This document shows positions 5,545 to 6,637 of a DNA stretch of 6,637 nucleotides, piece after piece. A program made the position numbers and the translations under genes. A model generated the notes under the pieces. That model had not been told where the DNA came from. It was given only the letters and a program-made list of their open reading frames with translations, and ran no database searches. The stretch is from Leptolinea sp964424035. GTDB lineage: Bacteria > Chloroflexota > Anaerolineae > Anaerolineales > Anaerolineaceae. Position 1 is the first letter of the stretch, and every line of letters begins with the position of its first letter. The stretch is from positions 1 to 6,637 of the forward strand of contig CAYRHB010000154.1 of the NCBI GenBank assembly GCA_964424035.1, written 5' to 3'.

Positions 5545-6582
5545 ATGAAACAACCTGGTACAGTTCCCACAAATGTTACGATTTTTGAAGTCGCCTCCCG
5601 GGCTGGCGTCTCGTATGGAACTGTGTCCCGGGTTCTGAACAATGACCCCCATGTGCGTTTGGAAACCCGCGAAAAGGTGAACAGGGTCATCCAGGAGCTC
5701 GGTTATGTGGTTAACCGGCAGGCCCGCAGTCTGGCCGGCGGAAAAACCCACATCATCGGCATCCTGGTCCCTGATCTGGGAACCGGGTATATTGCCGAGG
5801 TCATTCAGGGAATTGACACCGAGCTTCAACTTGCCGGTTATGATCTGATGCTCTATACGACTCACCGCACCCCCATCCTGGAAGCCAATTATGTTGCCAA
5901 TCTGGCACAGGGCATGGTGGATGGCCTGATCCTCGTCCTGCCGCGGAATCCGGAAGACTATATTGACACCCTGAAAGCCCGCCGTTTTCCCTTTGTTCTG
6001 ATCGATCACCAGGGATCGGGAGATCAATGTCCGGCAGTAAATTCAGCCAACTGGCAGGGGGCTTACAACGCCACAGAATACCTGATCCAACTCGGTCATT
6101 CCCGGATTGGTTTTATCACCGGCTGGATGGATCTTGGATCTTCAGTTGACCGCCTTGAAGGGTATAAATCCGCCCTGTGGGCGTATCACATTCCATTCTC
6201 GGAAGAACTGGTGCGGGAAAGCACATTCCAGCAATTGGATGGCTACAACCGTGCCATGGAATTATTGGACCTCCCCGAACCTCCGACAGCCATTTTCGCA
6301 GCGAACGATATGATGGCGTTCGGAGCCATGGATGCCATCCGTGAACAGGGGAAACGCATCCCGGAAGATGTGTCTTTGATGGGTTTTGATGATATTCCAC
6401 AATCCAGTGTGATCCATCCCGCGTTGACGACAGTCCGTCAACCGTTACGGAATATGGGAAGTATTGCTGTCCAGTTATTGCTGGACGTATTAAAGAATCC
6501 AACTGCACCATTCAAACGAATTGAGTTACCTACCGGGCTGGTGGTACGCGATTCCTGTCAGCCTCCTAGAAGTAACCCGTAA
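5545..6582 (+). CDS. LacI/GalR-family transcriptional regulator 2
   Basis: A 345-residue paralogue of the regulator at 377-1414, about 55-60% identical by eye with no large gaps. The helix-turn-helix is at about 11-32 (TIFEVASRAGVSYGTVSRV). The stretch VSYGTVSRV is identical in both proteins, so they should read similar operators. The hinge is NRQARSLAGG (57-66). The sugar-binding domain shows IGILVPDLGTGYI, DGLILVLPRNP, LIDHQG, GHSRIGFITG, ANDMMAFG (253-260) and MGFDDIPQSS (279-288). Effector-pocket regions shared with paralogue 1 include LMLYTTHR and VRDSC near the C-terminus, hinting at related ligands. The gene has its own consensus promoter and three operators. No Shine-Dalgarno is visible before the ATG. 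No upstream in-frame start exists, and the start leaves a normal short tail before the DNA-binding domain. The regulated genes cannot be proven from sequence, but xylB and the GH3 gene are the obvious candidates. Confidence 0.93.
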   Translation: MKQPGTVPTNVTIFEVASRAGVSYGTVSRVLNNDPHVRLETREKVNRVIQELGYVVNRQARSLAGGKTHIIGILVPDLGTGYIAEVIQGIDTELQLAGYDLMLYTTHRTPILEANYVANLAQGMVDGLILVLPRNPEDYIDTLKARRFPFVLIDHQGSGDQCPAVNSANWQGAYNATEYLIQLGHSRIGFITGWMDLGSSVDRLEGYKSALWAYHIPFSEELVRESTFQQLDGYNRAMELLDLPEPPTAIFAANDMMAFGAMDAIREQGKRIPEDVSLMGFDDIPQSSVIHPALTTVRQPLRNMGSIAVQLLLDVLKNPTAPFKRIELPTGLVVRDSCQPPRSNP

Positions 6583-6594
6583 AAGGAGGTGATC
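6583..6594 (+). promoter_or_regulatory. Extended Shine-Dalgarno-like sequence after lacI2
   Basis: AAGGAGGTGATC directly abuts the lacI2 stop codon and is a 12-nt perfect complement of the conserved 3' end of bacterial 16S rRNA (GATCACCTCCTT). This strongly suggests a ribosome binding site for a gene running off the right edge. No ATG lies at normal spacing. One frame stays open from 6585 to the end, with candidate starts ATT 6600, TTG 6609, GTG 6612 and ATG 6627. None has both a common start codon and good spacing, so no CDS is called. Confidence 0.55.
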
Positions 6595-6637
6595 GTTTTA
6601 TTCTTACTTTGGTGTCATTGAGATTTATGTCTCATCG

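Noticed and set aside
5209..6027. 272-codon open frame on the minus strand opposite lacI2 and its promoter
   Set aside because: It covers the promoter, operators and helix-turn-helix region of lacI2, and its translation has no family features. It is a shadow of the coding strand.
6583..6594. Possible 3' end of a 16S rRNA gene on the minus strand (GATCACCTCCTT)
   Set aside because: The bases that would precede it do not match the conserved 16S end (GGCTG before GATCACC is absent). It is a ribosome-binding-type sequence on the + strand.
6589..6621. 10-codon GTG-started leader peptide after lacI2
   Set aside because: Its GTG is inside the Shine-Dalgarno-like sequence itself, leaving no spacing for initiation.
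6619..6634. TGAGA/TCTCA inverted repeat near the right edge as a terminator for lacI2
   Set aside because: It has only 5 bp arms and low GC, and it is cut off by the window end, so no T-run can be checked.

Overview
The window is a hemicellulose/xylose-use locus of a bacterium. It reads, on the + strand, as LacI-family regulator 1, xylulokinase (xylB), a glycoside hydrolase family 3 beta-xylosidase-type enzyme, then a second LacI-family regulator. The 5' end of a ROK-family sugar kinase diverges leftward at the left edge. Base composition looks balanced, near half G+C in the genes, with AT-rich intergenic regions and E. coli-like sigma-70 promoter boxes. The protein style (cytosolic GH3 with fibronectin-III-like tail, FGGY xylulokinase, fructokinase-like ROK start) would fit a saccharolytic anaerobe. 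My impression is Chloroflexota/Anaerolineae, or a Firmicutes-like lineage, but this is a weak inference without a database search.

Layout: 1-96 (-) is the N-terminus of a ROK kinase. 97-376 is a divergent regulatory region with a sigma-70-type promoter (TTGACA, 16 bp, TAAAAT) whose start point is covered by a LacI-type operator. 377-1414 is lacI-type gene 1. 1483-2982 is xylB. 3013-5154 is the GH3 enzyme. The gaps of 68 and 30 bp contain no visible terminator or promoter, so these three genes probably form one operon. 5155-5544 is a 390 bp intergenic region. It holds two stem-loops behind the GH3 gene, a perfect-consensus promoter (TTGACA, 16 bp, TATAAT), and three LacI-type operators at about +1, +90 and +140. 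5545-6582 is lacI-type gene 2. An unusually long Shine-Dalgarno-like sequence follows its stop, and the window ends 55 bases after that stop.

How the parts work together: the GH3 enzyme has no signal peptide and probably removes xylose from imported xylo-oligosaccharides inside the cell. Xylulokinase phosphorylates the xylulose made from that xylose by an isomerase that is not in this window, and the product enters the pentose phosphate pathway. The two regulators are paralogues of identical length (345 aa). Their recognition helices are identical, and the operator-bearing promoters in front of them have the same geometry. The simplest reading is an autoregulated and cross-regulated pair of sugar-responsive repressors, but a global CcpA-like regulator could use the same sites. 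The transporter, the isomerase and most of the ROK kinase lie outside the window, if they are nearby at all. Nothing mobile, no tRNA/rRNA gene and no CRISPR array was seen.
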